Assembly (NCBI RefSeq): GCF_003014535.1
Contig: NZ_PYGD01000001.1
Coordinates: forward strand, 1,116,001-1,180,000
Origin: Taibaiella chishuiensis
GTDB taxonomy: Bacteria > Bacteroidota > Bacteroidia > Chitinophagales > Chitinophagaceae
Reading direction: 5' to 3'
Length of the DNA stretch: 64,000 bases
Shown: positions 44,509-53,375 of the stretch, piece by piece
Position numbering within the stretch: the first letter of the stretch is position 1
How the letters are laid out: each line of letters begins with the position of its first letter
The notes under the pieces: generated by a model
Databases searched by the model: none
What the model was told of the DNA's origin: nothing
What the model saw: the letters and a program-made list of their open reading frames with translations, nothing else
Position numbers and translations under genes: made by a program

Positions 44509-44856
44509 ATGGAAGCAACAGCTCGTTTACGCAATTATCCTACATCACCACGCAAAATGCGTTTGTTAGCCGATTTGATTCGCGGCCTGGATGTAGAAAA
44601 AGCATTGAATATTTTAAAATTCAGTACTAAGCATACATCAGTTCCGATGGAAAAATTGTTGCTGAGTGCGATTGATAACTGGAAACAAAAGAACCAGGGT
44701 GAAGATGTAGCGACAGCTAACCTTTACGTTAAAATCATATTTGTAGATGGTGGTCGTATGCTGAAACGCATGTTGCCTGCACCGCAGGGTCGCGCTTACC
44801 GTGTACGCAAACGCAGCAATCATATTACAATCATTGTAGATAGCCGCGCTAAGTAA
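44509..44856 (+). CDS. rplV: 50S ribosomal protein uL22
   Basis: A 115-residue uL22: [20 protein letters not shown] and the closing tunnel hairpin [20 protein letters not shown]. Its long beta-hairpin lines the nascent-chain tunnel opposite uL4. Confidence 0.96.
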   Translation: MEATARLRNYPTSPRKMRLLADLIRGLDVEKALNILKFSTKHTSVPMEKLLLSAIDNWKQKNQGEDVATANLYVKIIFVDGGRMLKRMLPAPQGRAYRVRKRSNHITIIVDSRAK

Positions 44857-44892
44857 TTAATAAAAAAATTCAAAATCCATAATTAAAGTAAA

Positions 44893-45696
44893 ATGGGTCA
44901 AAAAGCAAATCCGATAGGTAACCGTTTAGGAATTATCCGTGGTTGGGATTCTATGTGGTTCAGCAATCCAAAAGATTTCGGAGCGAAAGTGGTAGAAGAT
45001 CACAAAATCCGTACATATCTGAATGCACGTATCAACAAAGGCGGCGTAGCCCGTATTGTTATCGAGCGTACACTTGGAAAGTTAATCATCACGATCCACA
45101 CTTCTAAACCGGGTATCATCATTGGTAAAGGCGGCCAGGAAGTTGACAGGATTAAGGAAGAATTGAAGAAACTGACCGGTAACAACGATGTTCAGATCAA
45201 CATTATGGAGATCCGTCGTCCTGAGCTGGATGCTCAGATCGTAGGTGAGTCTATCGCCCGCCAGATCGAAGGCCGTGTAAGCTACAAACGCGCTATTAAA
45301 ATGGCTATCGCCACTGCAATGCGTATGGGTGCTGAAGGTATCAAGATCAAAGCCGGTGGCCGTTTAGGTGGTGCCGAGATCGCCCGTAGCGAAGAAATCA
45401 AACAAGGCCGTACGCCATTACATACCTTCCGTATGGATATCGACTATGCTTCTGTATACGCGATGACTGTTTACGGTAAGATCGGTCTGAAAGTATGGAT
45501 CTGTAAAGGTGAAGTACTGGGCGAGCGTGAACTGAACCCGAACATCAGCAGCGGAGCAACCGACCGTCGCGGAGCTGGCAACGCCGGTGAAGAGCGTCGT
45601 GATCGTGGCGAACGCCGCGGAGGTGGTGGTGATCGTCGTGGCGGTGGTGATCGTCGTGGTGGCGGTGGCAACCGTGGTGGTGCCAAAAGGGACTAA
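44893..45696 (+). CDS. rpsC: 30S ribosomal protein uS3 with Arg/Gly-rich tail
   Basis: A 267-residue uS3. The KH domain has [20 protein letters not shown], and the C-terminal domain has [20 protein letters not shown]. After residue 222 the chain becomes a tail of about 45 residues rich in GDRRGG and GERRGG units. The core forms the mRNA entry site with helicase-type residues. The tail is absent from E. coli uS3 and lies where it could touch incoming mRNA. Confidence 0.96.
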   Translation: MGQKANPIGNRLGIIRGWDSMWFSNPKDFGAKVVEDHKIRTYLNARINKGGVARIVIERTLGKLIITIHTSKPGIIIGKGGQEVDRIKEELKKLTGNNDVQINIMEIRRPELDAQIVGESIARQIEGRVSYKRAIKMAIATAMRMGAEGIKIKAGGRLGGAEIARSEEIKQGRTPLHTFRMDIDYASVYAMTVYGKIGLKVWICKGEVLGERELNPNISSGATDRRGAGNAGEERRDRGERRGGGGDRRGGGDRRGGGGNRGGAKRD

Positions 45697-45766
45697 TTTT
45701 CGTATTAGGTAGCCTGTATTAAGAAGTAGGTGCATAACCGCTGGCTTGATACGCTTACAGAATACA

Positions 45767-45801
45767 CTATACATAATACTTAATACAAGTATCTGATACT
45801 T
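45767..45801. repeat. Degenerate heptamer repeat in the rplP leader
   Basis: Five consecutive 7-base units (CTATACA, TAATACT, TAATACA, AGTATCT, GATACTT) share an ATAC/TATC core and fill the space before rplP. Confidence 0.6.
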
Positions 45802-45814
45802 AAAAATATCAACA

Positions 45815-46237
45815 ATGTTACAACCAAAGAGAGTAAAACATCGTAAGCAGCATAAAGGACGTATCAGGGGTAATGCAGAGCGTGGATCTACCATTGCATT
45901 CGGTTCGTTCGGTCTTAAATCCATGGAACCCATCTGGATTACCAACCGCCAGATTGAGGCAGCCCGCCAGGCCCTCACCCGTCACATGAAACGTGAAGGT
46001 AACGTCTGGATCCGTATCTTCCCTGATAAGCCAATTACAGCAAAACCTGCCGAGGTGCGTATGGGTAAAGGTAAAGGTAGCCTGGAATACTGGGCAGCTG
46101 TAGTGAAGCCGGGTCGTATCCTTTTCGAATGCGATGGTGTACCCGAGCAGATTGCACGTGAAGCCTTCGAACTGGCAGCGCAGAAATTGCCGATCAAAAC
46201 CAAATTCATAGTTCGCCCTGATTATGCAGGTGCATAA
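45815..46237 (+). CDS. rplP: 50S ribosomal protein uL16
   Basis: A 140-residue uL16: [20 protein letters not shown], the loop [20 protein letters not shown] and [12 protein letters not shown]. It organises the A-site side of the 50S. The unusually long 118-base spacer before it holds a heptamer repeat. Confidence 0.97.
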   Translation: MLQPKRVKHRKQHKGRIRGNAERGSTIAFGSFGLKSMEPIWITNRQIEAARQALTRHMKREGNVWIRIFPDKPITAKPAEVRMGKGKGSLEYWAAVVKPGRILFECDGVPEQIAREAFELAAQKLPIKTKFIVRPDYAGA

Positions 46238-46300
46238 GGGAGTAAATTATAAAATTGAGCAATGAGGAAATCTTATCGCTCGCAATAAAATCTCAATAAA

Positions 46301-46513
46301 ATGGCAAAGTCAACAAAAGCGGACGTTCAGGATTATCGCTCATTCAGCGATGAAGCGCTTAGCGACAAAATAGGTGAAGAAACACTGCGCTTAAAAAAGC
46401 TTAAGTTCAGCCATGCTGTTAACCCGATCGAAAACCCGATGGTTATCCGTAGCATCCGCCGTCAAATTGCACAGATGAAAACTGAGCAACACAAAAGACA
46501 ATTAGCATCTTAA
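46301..46513 (+). CDS. rpmC: 50S ribosomal protein uL29
   Basis: A 70-residue two-helix protein with FSDEALSDKIGEETLRLKKL and NPMVIRSIRRQIAQMKTE, typical of uL29 near the tunnel exit. It overlaps nothing; rpsQ begins 24 bases later. Confidence 0.95.
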   Translation: MAKSTKADVQDYRSFSDEALSDKIGEETLRLKKLKFSHAVNPIENPMVIRSIRRQIAQMKTEQHKRQLAS

Positions 46514-46537
46514 TAAAATATTTCAATCTCTTTCATA

Positions 46538-46801
46538 ATGTCTGTAGTAGAAAGAAAAGCAAGGAAAACCCGTATAGGGCTTGTAACCAGCGATAAAATG
46601 GATAAAACCATTACAGTAGCTGTTGAACGTAAAGTTAAACACCCTTTTTACGGTAAGTTCCTTAAGAAAACTACCAAATTCCATGCTCATGACGAGACCA
46701 ACCAGTGCGGTATCGGCGATACAGTACGTATCATGGAAACACGCCCGCTGAGCAAGTCTAAGCGTTGGCGCCTGGTAGAAATAATTGAAAAAGCGAAATA
46801 A
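46538..46801 (+). CDS. rpsQ: 30S ribosomal protein uS17
   Basis: An 87-residue OB-fold protein: [40 protein letters not shown] and the closing [14 protein letters not shown]. It binds early to 16S rRNA. Confidence 0.96.
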   Translation: MSVVERKARKTRIGLVTSDKMDKTITVAVERKVKHPFYGKFLKKTTKFHAHDETNQCGIGDTVRIMETRPLSKSKRWRLVEIIEKAK

Positions 46802-46895
46802 GTTTCTTTCAGTTTTTGACATTTAATTTTGGATTACCGCTTTTAAGAGCAGGTAACAATAAATAAACTTAGCCAACAGCTAAACATAATTTAAA

Positions 46896-47264
46896 ATGAT
46901 ACAGCAGGAATCAAGACTCAATGTGGCTGATAACAGCGGTGCTAAAGAAGTACTTTGTATTCGCGTATTGGGCAACAGCGGTCAGCAATATGCAGCCATT
47001 GGCGATCAGATCGTAGTTACTATCAAAGACTCTATTCCCGCCGGTGGCGTGAAAAAAGGTACTGTAAGTAAAGCGGTTATCGTTCGCACCAAAAATAAAT
47101 TACGTCGTAAAGATGGTTCTTATATCAGCTTCGATGACAACGCAGTAGTATTACTGAATAACTCTGGCGATCCGCGCGGTACCCGTATTTTCGGACCAGT
47201 AGCCCGTGAGTTGCGTGACAAAGGATACATGAAAATTGTTTCTTTGGCTCCAGAAGTATTATAA
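46896..47264 (+). CDS. rplN: 50S ribosomal protein uL14
   Basis: A 122-residue uL14: [20 protein letters not shown] at the start, [20 protein letters not shown] and [20 protein letters not shown]. It sits at the subunit interface and is the docking site for silencing factor RsfS. The 94-base spacer before it has TTACCGCT/AGC-A-GGTAA and TTAGC/GCTAA hairpins. Confidence 0.97.
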   Translation: MIQQESRLNVADNSGAKEVLCIRVLGNSGQQYAAIGDQIVVTIKDSIPAGGVKKGTVSKAVIVRTKNKLRRKDGSYISFDDNAVVLLNNSGDPRGTRIFGPVARELRDKGYMKIVSLAPEVL

Positions 47265-47278
47265 TTAATATATTTTCG

Positions 47279-47286
47279 TACCTTTG
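47279..47286 (+). promoter_or_regulatory. Possible internal promoter before rplX
   Basis: TACCTTTG followed by CCGCCC repeats exactly the sequence at P1 (40757-40770). No TTG lies at the usual distance. Confidence 0.45.
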
Positions 47287-47324
47287 CCGCCCGTTTAATT
47301 CAAAGCGGCTCAAGATCAATAGAA

Positions 47325-47663
47325 ATGAGTACTAGATTCAAACCTAAATTCAACATCAAAAAGGGCGACCAGGTTGTGGTAATTTCCGGTAACGATAAGA
47401 ACCGCACTACCCCTCGCCAGGTGTTGGCTGTATATCCGCTCAAGTCGCGTATACTGGTTGAGGGCGTTAATATTGCTACCAAGCACTTAAAGCCTAATGC
47501 TAAAAATCCTCAGGGCGGCATCGTAAAAGAGGAAGCTACAATTCACATTTCCAATGTGCAGTTGTGGGACGCTAAAGCGAAAGCTCCTTCCCGTGTTCGT
47601 CTCGAACGCAAAGAAGGCAAAGCTATTCGTATTTCTAAAAAAACAGGTCAAGAAATTAAATAA
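47325..47663 (+). CDS. rplX: 50S ribosomal protein uL24
   Basis: A 112-residue uL24 with the KOW motif: [20 protein letters not shown], then [14 protein letters not shown] and [19 protein letters not shown]. It starts assembly of the 50S. Its stop TAA shares one base with the rplE start ATG, implying coupled translation. Confidence 0.96.
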   Translation: MSTRFKPKFNIKKGDQVVVISGNDKNRTTPRQVLAVYPLKSRILVEGVNIATKHLKPNAKNPQGGIVKEEATIHISNVQLWDAKAKAPSRVRLERKEGKAIRISKKTGQEIK

Positions 47664-48238
47664 TGAGCACTGTAAATTACGCTCCCCGTCTTCAGAGCAA
47701 ATATAAAGACGAAGTAGTGCCTGCCTTGATGAAAAAATTCGGGTATTCCACCGTAATGCAGGCTCCCAAATTAGTAAAGATCTGCCTGAACCAGGGTGTT
47801 AAAGGTTCAGTATCTGACAAGAAACTGGTGGATGACGCCGTGAAAGAGATGACGATGATCGCCGGTCAGAAAGCAGTACCTACCATGTCTAAAAAAGACA
47901 TCTCTAACTTTAAACTGCGTAAAAACATGCCTATCGGCGCTCGCGTAACTTTACGCGGTGCTAACATGTTCGAGTTCCTGGACCGTCTGGTTTCCATCTC
48001 CCTGCCTCGTGTACGCGATTTCAAAGGTATCAACGAGAAGGCTTTTGACGGCTACGGTAACTATACCTTCGGTGTTACAGAGCAGATCATCTATCCCGAG
48101 ATAGATATCGACAAAGTAAACCGTATCAGCGGTATGGATATCACTTTCGTAACTACAGCTAACACTAACGAAGAAGCTTACGAGTTACTGAAAGAACTGG
48201 GTATGCCGTTCAAAAACATCAAAAAAGATAATAACTAA
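47663..48238 (+). CDS. rplE: 50S ribosomal protein uL5
   Basis: A 191-residue uL5: [36 protein letters not shown] and FTEK-type segment [18 protein letters not shown]. It binds 5S rRNA and the P-site tRNA elbow. It starts on the last base of the rplX stop. Confidence 0.97.
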   Translation: MSTVNYAPRLQSKYKDEVVPALMKKFGYSTVMQAPKLVKICLNQGVKGSVSDKKLVDDAVKEMTMIAGQKAVPTMSKKDISNFKLRKNMPIGARVTLRGANMFEFLDRLVSISLPRVRDFKGINEKAFDGYGNYTFGVTEQIIYPEIDIDKVNRISGMDITFVTTANTNEEAYELLKELGMPFKNIKKDNN

Positions 48239-48305
48239 GAAAGGAATAGGGAATCTGGAGCCGTAACGCCTCAGGTTCTTTGTCCGTTCTACGAACAATA
48301 ACAAT

Positions 48306-48575
48306 ATGTCTAGAAATTCAATCCTTGCACGCCAGCGCAAACGCGAGAAAATGGTGGCTAAATTTGCAGAGAAACGCGCAGCCCTGAAAGCTGCCGGTGA
48401 TTACGAAGCATTGGATAAACTGCCGAAGAACGCTTCTCCGGTACGTTTGAAAAACCGTTGCCAGATCACAGGCCGTCCTAAAGGTTATATGCGCCAGTTT
48501 GCTCTTGGCCGTGTTATGTTCCGCGATATGGCCCTGGAAGGTAAATTACCCGGCGTTAAGAAAGCCTCCTGGTAA
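48306..48575 (+). CDS. rpsN: 30S ribosomal protein uS14 (zinc-free form)
   Basis: An 89-residue long-type uS14 with [20 protein letters not shown] at the start and [20 protein letters not shown]. The CxxC pairs of the zinc-binding form are absent. It is needed late in 30S head assembly. Confidence 0.97.
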   Translation: MSRNSILARQRKREKMVAKFAEKRAALKAAGDYEALDKLPKNASPVRLKNRCQITGRPKGYMRQFALGRVMFRDMALEGKLPGVKKASW

Positions 48576-48713
48576 TTGCCCGGACGTTGTTCAGAACGAT
48601 TTTTAATCTGGTGCCTGTTCTGCGCAACACATTGAAACATTAGATGAAAAGACCATCGACACCAGCTCTGGTAACTATCATCAATTATCAAACATTAAAA
48701 TCAAAAATTAAAA

Positions 48714-49112
48714 ATGGTAACAGATCCTATTGCAGATTATCTTACCCGTCTGCGTAACGCACAGATGGCCCGTCACCGTATCGTTGAAATTCCGGCATCT
48801 AACCTGAAGAAACGTATCACTGAAATCCTGTATGACAAAGGCTATATCCTGAAGTATAAATTCGAAGACGATAGCAAACAAGGGGTAATCAAAATAGCAC
48901 TGAAATACAACGCAGAAACCAAAGAGCCTGCTATCCGTTCCCTGGAGCGTGTAAGCCGTCCCGGCCTGCGTCAATACGCTAAGCCTGCCGAGATCAGCCG
49001 CGTTAAAAATGGCCTGGGTATCGCAATCGTATCTACTTCTAAAGGCGTTATGACTGATAAAGAAGCCCGTGCCAACAACGTTGGTGGCGAAGTTCTTTGC
49101 CAGATCTGGTAA
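48714..49112 (+). CDS. rpsH: 30S ribosomal protein uS8
   Basis: A 132-residue uS8: DPIADYLTRLRNAQMARHRI, RVSRPGLRQYAKPAEISRVK and the conserved STSKGVMTDKEARANNVGGE. It binds the central domain of 16S rRNA, and in E. coli represses the spc operon. Confidence 0.97.
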   Translation: MVTDPIADYLTRLRNAQMARHRIVEIPASNLKKRITEILYDKGYILKYKFEDDSKQGVIKIALKYNAETKEPAIRSLERVSRPGLRQYAKPAEISRVKNGLGIAIVSTSKGVMTDKEARANNVGGEVLCQIW

Positions 49113-49119
49113 TATATTT

Positions 49120-49159
49120 CAAATAGCTAACCTGTGCTGTTGTACGGGTTAGCTATTTG
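49120..49159 (+). promoter_or_regulatory. Stem-loop in the rpsH-rplF spacer
   Basis: CAAATAGCTAACC (49120-49132) pairs perfectly over 13 bp with 49147-49159 across a 14-base loop. No T run follows, so processing or stability is likelier than termination. Confidence 0.65.
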
Positions 49160-49283
49160 CTTAAAACCAGGGTTTCCGACAATCTAAGTTCTCCTATACG
49201 GAGCTGAACACAGAAGTCCCGGAAGTTCAAAAGAGTACCGGTGGTACTTTTCAATTTTAATCTTTTTAAATACCAATTTAGCA

Positions 49284-49838
49284 ATGTCACGTATAGGCAA
49301 AAAAATTATTACGCTTGCAGACAAAGTTACCCTTACCGTAAGCGCCGACAACGTAGTTACCGTTAAAGGCCCTAAAGGTGAACTGAAACAAGCGCTCGAC
49401 CGCGATATCAAAGTTGAAGTCGAAGGTACTACCGTTACCGTTAACCGTCCTACCGACCAGATCCGTCACCGCGCACTGCACGGTTTATACCGTTCCCTGG
49501 TAGCCAACATGGTGGAAGGCGTTACCAACGGTTACACTAAAACCCTGGAACTTGTGGGTGTGGGTTATCGTGCTGCCGTTACCGGTCAGCAACTGGATAT
49601 GTCCCTGGGTTATTCTCACAACATCATCATCGACCTGCCTGTAGAAGTAAAAGCTACTGCTACCATGGAAAAAGGTCAACCTCCTCGTATTTTCCTGGAA
49701 TCTATCGACAAACAACTGATCGGCCAGGTAGCAGCGAAAATCAGGAGCCTGCGTAAACCTGAACCATACAAAGGAAAAGGTGTTCGCTTTGCCGGTGAAA
49801 TCGTTCGCCGTAAAGCTGGTAAAACTGCAGGTAAATAA
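49284..49838 (+). CDS. rplF: 50S ribosomal protein uL6
   Basis: A 184-residue uL6 with two similar domains: SRIGKKIITLADKVTLTVSA, then GVTNGYTKTLELVGVGYRAA, ending PEPYKGKGVRFAGEIVRRKA. It lies beside the factor-binding site. The spacers on both sides (171 and 216 bases) hold long hairpins. Confidence 0.97.
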   Translation: MSRIGKKIITLADKVTLTVSADNVVTVKGPKGELKQALDRDIKVEVEGTTVTVNRPTDQIRHRALHGLYRSLVANMVEGVTNGYTKTLELVGVGYRAAVTGQQLDMSLGYSHNIIIDLPVEVKATATMEKGQPPRIFLESIDKQLIGQVAAKIRSLRKPEPYKGKGVRFAGEIVRRKAGKTAGK

Positions 49839-49862
49839 TCTAAATAGAACAACATCCGGAAT

Positions 49863-49916
49863 TCAGAAATGGGAATTGTTTAAGAGTATATTATCTTCTT
49901 TAATTCTCATTTCTGA
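49863..49916 (+). promoter_or_regulatory. Long hairpin in the rplF-rplR spacer
   Basis: TCAGAAATGGGAATT (49863-49877) pairs with 49902-49916 over 15 bp with one G-T pair. A small AAGA/TCTT hairpin is nested inside, and TTTCTTA follows, giving it attenuator character. Confidence 0.65.
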
Positions 49917-50054
49917 TTTCTTATACATAGTTATTAGCAACCTTCGGAAGCCTTCTTATCATCCCGGCCGGGTGGGGGCGCAATAAGTCAAAAAAGGGAC
50001 TTGCAACCACTGCCCACTGTCGCCATAAGTAGAGCCCGTACAAATACAGTAAAC

Positions 50055-50417
50055 ATGTCAAAAACAGCAAAAACAGTAGTACGCCGCCAGAAGTTACGTT
50101 GGCGTATTCGTAAAAATGTAAACGGTTCAGCGCAGAAACCACGTCTGTCCGTATTCCGTAGCAACAAAGACATCTATGCTCAGCTGATCGATGATGCAAA
50201 AGGTCTGACCCTCGCTTCTGCCAACTCCCGTATGAAAGATATCGCCGCTTTAGGTGGTACTAAATCCGAGCAGGCTGCAAACGTAGGTAAAGCATTGGCT
50301 CAGAAAGCGGTTGCGCTTGGCCTCGAAACCTGCATATTCGACCGTGGTGGTTACCTGTATCATGGCCGTGTTAAATCACTGGCTGATGGCGCACGTGAAG
50401 GTGGATTGAAATTCTAA
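50055..50417 (+). CDS. rplR: 50S ribosomal protein uL18
   Basis: The ATG at 50055 gives 120 residues starting [20 protein letters not shown], the normal uL18 start; the frame from 50001 adds foreign residues. [20 protein letters not shown] and [20 protein letters not shown] are the conserved blocks. It binds 5S rRNA. Confidence 0.96.
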   Translation: MSKTAKTVVRRQKLRWRIRKNVNGSAQKPRLSVFRSNKDIYAQLIDDAKGLTLASANSRMKDIAALGGTKSEQAANVGKALAQKAVALGLETCIFDRGGYLYHGRVKSLADGAREGGLKF

Positions 50418-50452
50418 TCCCCGGCTGACATAAACATAATTTAAAAATAGTC

Positions 50453-50480
50453 TTTGTACTAAGTACTCTGTACACAATAC
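50453..50480. repeat. Degenerate heptamer repeat in the rpsE leader
   Basis: Four 7-base units (TTTGTAC, TAAGTAC, TCTGTAC, ACAATAC) lie directly before the rpsE ATG at 50491. Confidence 0.6.
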
Positions 50481-50490
50481 TAAAAGCAAA

Positions 50491-51006
50491 ATGAATCAAT
50501 CAAATAACCGGGTTAAATCCGGAGACTTAGAATTAACAGATAAAGTAGTTGCCATCAACCGCGTGGTAAAAACTACTAAAGGTGGCCGTGCGTTCAGCTT
50601 TTCTGCTCTTGTAGTGGTGGGTAACGGTAACGGTATCGTAGGCCAGGGTTTAGGTAAAGCAAAAGAGGTAAAAGAGGCGATTGCCAAAGGTATCGACGAT
50701 GCTAAGAAAAACCTGATCCGCGTACCGGTAATGAACGGTACCGTACCTCACGATCAGTTCACTAAATCCGGCGCTGCTAAAGTATTGATCAAGCCTGCAG
50801 CACACGGTACCGGCGTACTGGCTGGTGGCAGCATGCGTGCTGTACTGGAAGCTGCCGGTTATACCGACATCCTGGCTAAATCTTTAGGTTCTGCTAACCC
50901 GCACAACGTGGTTAAAGCTACGGTTAAAGCCCTGGGCGAAATGCGTGAGCCGATCCAGGTTGCCAAAGAGCGTAACGTAGGTCTGAAAAAAGTATTTAAC
51001 GGTTAA
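50491..51006 (+). CDS. rpsE: 30S ribosomal protein uS5
   Basis: A 171-residue uS5: [20 protein letters not shown] in the N-terminal domain (the loop that guards decoding accuracy), [20 protein letters not shown], and [20 protein letters not shown]. It helps unwind structured mRNA with uS3 and uS4. Confidence 0.97.
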   Translation: MNQSNNRVKSGDLELTDKVVAINRVVKTTKGGRAFSFSALVVVGNGNGIVGQGLGKAKEVKEAIAKGIDDAKKNLIRVPVMNGTVPHDQFTKSGAAKVLIKPAAHGTGVLAGGSMRAVLEAAGYTDILAKSLGSANPHNVVKATVKALGEMREPIQVAKERNVGLKKVFNG

Positions 51007-51072
51007 TATTGGTTACTTGTCCGGCCCGGCCGGGAGTTTTCATCCAATACGAACATTTAATCCATATAAGTC

Positions 51073-51258
51073 ATGTCAAAATTAAAAGTAACTCAGGTAA
51101 AAAGCGGTATCGATCGTCCGGAGCGTCAGAAACGTACGCTGCAGGCTTTGGGTCTGCGTAAGCTCAACTCTTCTGTTGAGGTAGTACCTACCCCTCAGAT
51201 CCAGGGTATGATCACGAAAGTGCTGCACCTGGTAAAAGTTGAAGAAGTAAAAGGTTAA
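51073..51258 (+). CDS. rpmD: 50S ribosomal protein uL30
   Basis: A 61-residue uL30 with [20 protein letters not shown] and [20 protein letters not shown]. The spacer before it contains the palindrome CCCGGCCGGG. Confidence 0.95.
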   Translation: MSKLKVTQVKSGIDRPERQKRTLQALGLRKLNSSVEVVPTPQIQGMITKVLHLVKVEEVKG

Positions 51259-51338
51259 TCAGCCCTTTGCTCCCCCAAATTTTATTTTATTAATCGCGAG
51301 CGGGAATGCTACCCGCGTAAGTTCAAAAACAATAAGCT

Positions 51339-51785
51339 ATGCAATTGCACAATTTAAAACCTGCAGCAGGTTCTACACACCACACTAAACGTGTTGGTCG
51401 TGGTGAAGGTAGTGGTTACGGTGTTACAGCCGGTAAGGGTAACAAAGGCCAGCAGAGCCGTACCGGTTACCAGAGCAAAAAAGGTCACGAAGGTGGTCAG
51501 ATGCCTATCCAGCGTCGTATGCCTAAACGTGGTTTCAAAAACATGAACCGTGTTGAGTACAAAGTGTTCAACCTGGGTCAGGTAGCTGAACTGGTTGCCA
51601 AATACGAACTGAAAGAGTTCTCCCTGGAAACTTTGTACATCAATGGCCTGATTAACCGTACCGATCTGGTTAAGATCTTAAGTGCAGGAGAAATGCAGGC
51701 AAACGTTACCTTTAAAGTGAATGCTGTAAGCGAGAAAGCGAAAGCTGCGATCGAAGCTGCGGGTGGTACTGTGGAACTGGTTTAA
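51339..51785 (+). CDS. rplO: 50S ribosomal protein uL15
   Basis: A 148-residue uL15: LHNLKPAAGSTHHTKRVGRG, the Gly/Lys-rich extension TAGKGNKGQQSRTGYQSKKG and GFKNMNRVEYKVFNLGQVAE. It ends the ribosomal gene run; secY follows after a structured 191-base spacer. Confidence 0.97.
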   Translation: MQLHNLKPAAGSTHHTKRVGRGEGSGYGVTAGKGNKGQQSRTGYQSKKGHEGGQMPIQRRMPKRGFKNMNRVEYKVFNLGQVAELVAKYELKEFSLETLYINGLINRTDLVKILSAGEMQANVTFKVNAVSEKAKAAIEAAGGTVELV

Positions 51786-51842
51786 TATCAATACTTAGTA
51801 ACATTTTCTGCGGTATATTATACAGCACATAAATCATAAGTC

Positions 51843-51936
51843 AAAGGCGCATTTTTCCAAGCGAATGTTATTATTTAATAACTTCATGCATTTAGCAAAT
51901 ATTATCTTTGCTAAACATTTGGTAAAATGCGCCTTT
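51843..51936 (+). promoter_or_regulatory. Three-armed RNA structure between rplO and secY
   Basis: Outer arm: 51843-51860 pairs with 51919-51936 over 18 positions with one T-T mismatch (AAAGGCGCATTTT against AAAATGCGCCTTT). Inner arm 1: GAA-T-GTTATT with AATAAC-TTC (51863-51885), loop ATTT. Inner arm 2: TTTAGCAAA with TTTGCTAAA (51891-51915), 9 bp, loop of 7. The structure ends in GCCTTTTGTCGTTT, 40 bases before the secY start, so it may end or slow transcription into secY, or be an RNase processing site. Confidence 0.7.
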
Positions 51937-51976
51937 TGTCGTTTATTCGCACTCCTATTTAAATATTTCAGTTCCT

Positions 51977-53305
51977 GTGAAGAAACTTATTGAGACCCTA
52001 AAGAATATCTGGAGCATCGAAGAGCTCCGTAAGCGTATTCTGTTTACGCTCGGCCTGATTCTTGTTTATCGTGTCGGATGTTACATTGTACTCCCCGGGA
52101 TCAACCCGCACATCCTGAGCCAATCTCAATCCCAGGACGGGCTTTTGGGTTTGATCAATATGTTTGCCGGTGGCGCGTTCAGTAACGCGTCTATTTTCGC
52201 ATTGGGTGTAATGCCCTATATCTCTGCTTCCATCTTCATGCAGCTGGCGGGTATCGTTATCCCCCAGTTTGCCAAAATGCAGAAGGAAGAAAGCGGTCGT
52301 AATAAAATGAACCAGTATACCCGTCTCCTGACGATCCTGGTAACGATATTCCAGGCAAGCGCTTATATCGCTTACCTGCGTACACAAACCAACGGCGCCA
52401 TCGTTACCGACGGCATGCTGTTCTATGTGTCTACCATTGTAGTACTTACTGCCGGTACCCTGTTTGTAATGTACCTTGGTGAAAAAATAACGGATAAAGG
52501 CATCGGTAACGGTGTATCCATGATCATCATGGTGGGCATCCTTGCCCGTTTACCCCACTCGCTTGTGCAGGAATTTACCGAAAAGCAACAGACCGATAAA
52601 CTGCTTTTCTTCCTGGTAGAGCTGGCTTTCTTCGTAGCCGTAGTGGTAGGCCTGGTACTCCTTACGCAAGGTGTACGCCGCATCCCGCTGAATTATGCCC
52701 GTCGTATCGTAGGTACCAACGCCGCTAAAGAAATCGGTGGCGCGCGTAACTTCATCCCCCTGAAAGTGAACTCTGCCGGTGTAATGCCGATCATCTTCGC
52801 CCAGGCCCTGATGTTTATCCCTGCGATGGTTGCCGGTTTCGCTACTTCAGAAGACGGTCCCAATACCTTTATTAAATCACTTTCCGATCATACCTCGCTC
52901 TGGTATAACCTGATCTATGCCGTATTGGTTATCGCCTTTACGTACTTCTATACCGCATTGATCTTTAACCCGACCGAAATGGCGGAAAACCTGAAACGTA
53001 ACAACAGCTTTATCCCTGGTATCAAACCGGGTCAGCCTACGGCCGACTATATCGGTGCGATCATGGACAGGATCACTCTTCCCGGCGCCATCTTCCTGGC
53101 AGTAGCAGGTATCCTGCCTGGTATCGCTGCCCTGTGTGGTGTAACCAGCGGTTTTGCCAGCTTCTTCGGCGGTACTTCCATGCTGATCGGTGTAGGTGTA
53201 ATCCTCGATACCCTGCAGCAGGTAGAAAGCCACCTGTTGATGCGCCACTACGATGGCCTGATGAAAACCGGAAGGATTTCCGGCCGTCAGCCCGCTACGG
53301 TTTAA
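51977..53305 (+). CDS. secY: Protein translocase subunit SecY
   Basis: A 442-residue SecY starting with GTG (KKLIETLKNIWSIEELRKRI). About ten membrane helices are present, with the plug region near GLINMFAGGAFSNASIFALG, the loop ITDKGIGNGVSMIIMVGILA, and NPTEMAENLKRNNSFIPGIK on the cytoplasmic side where SecA and the ribosome dock. It is the pore of the Sec translocon. A terminator follows at once, so the operon ends here. Confidence 0.97.
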   Translation: MKKLIETLKNIWSIEELRKRILFTLGLILVYRVGCYIVLPGINPHILSQSQSQDGLLGLINMFAGGAFSNASIFALGVMPYISASIFMQLAGIVIPQFAKMQKEESGRNKMNQYTRLLTILVTIFQASAYIAYLRTQTNGAIVTDGMLFYVSTIVVLTAGTLFVMYLGEKITDKGIGNGVSMIIMVGILARLPHSLVQEFTEKQQTDKLLFFLVELAFFVAVVVGLVLLTQGVRRIPLNYARRIVGTNAAKEIGGARNFIPLKVNSAGVMPIIFAQALMFIPAMVAGFATSEDGPNTFIKSLSDHTSLWYNLIYAVLVIAFTYFYTALIFNPTEMAENLKRNNSFIPGIKPGQPTADYIGAIMDRITLPGAIFLAVAGILPGIAALCGVTSGFASFFGGTSMLIGVGVILDTLQQVESHLLMRHYDGLMKTGRISGRQPATV

Positions 53306-53331
53306 GTATCTGATAAATGATTAATAATTTT

Positions 53332-53357
53332 AAAACGCCTCGTTATCGAGGCGTTTT
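53332..53357 (+). terminator. Intrinsic terminator of the ribosomal-secY operon
   Basis: AAAACGCCTCG pairs with CGAGGCGTTTT around a TTAT loop and ends in a T run, 27 bases past the secY stop. Confidence 0.93.
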
Positions 53358-53363
53358 TTACTT

Positions 53364-53371
53364 TATATTTG
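53364..53371 (+). promoter_or_regulatory. -7 element of the MlaE-type permease gene
   Basis: TATATTTG matches TAnnTTTG only 4 bases before the ATG at 53376, so the predicted transcript would begin at or next to the start codon. No -33 TTG is seen at the usual distance. Confidence 0.45.
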
Positions 53372-53375
53372 TGGC

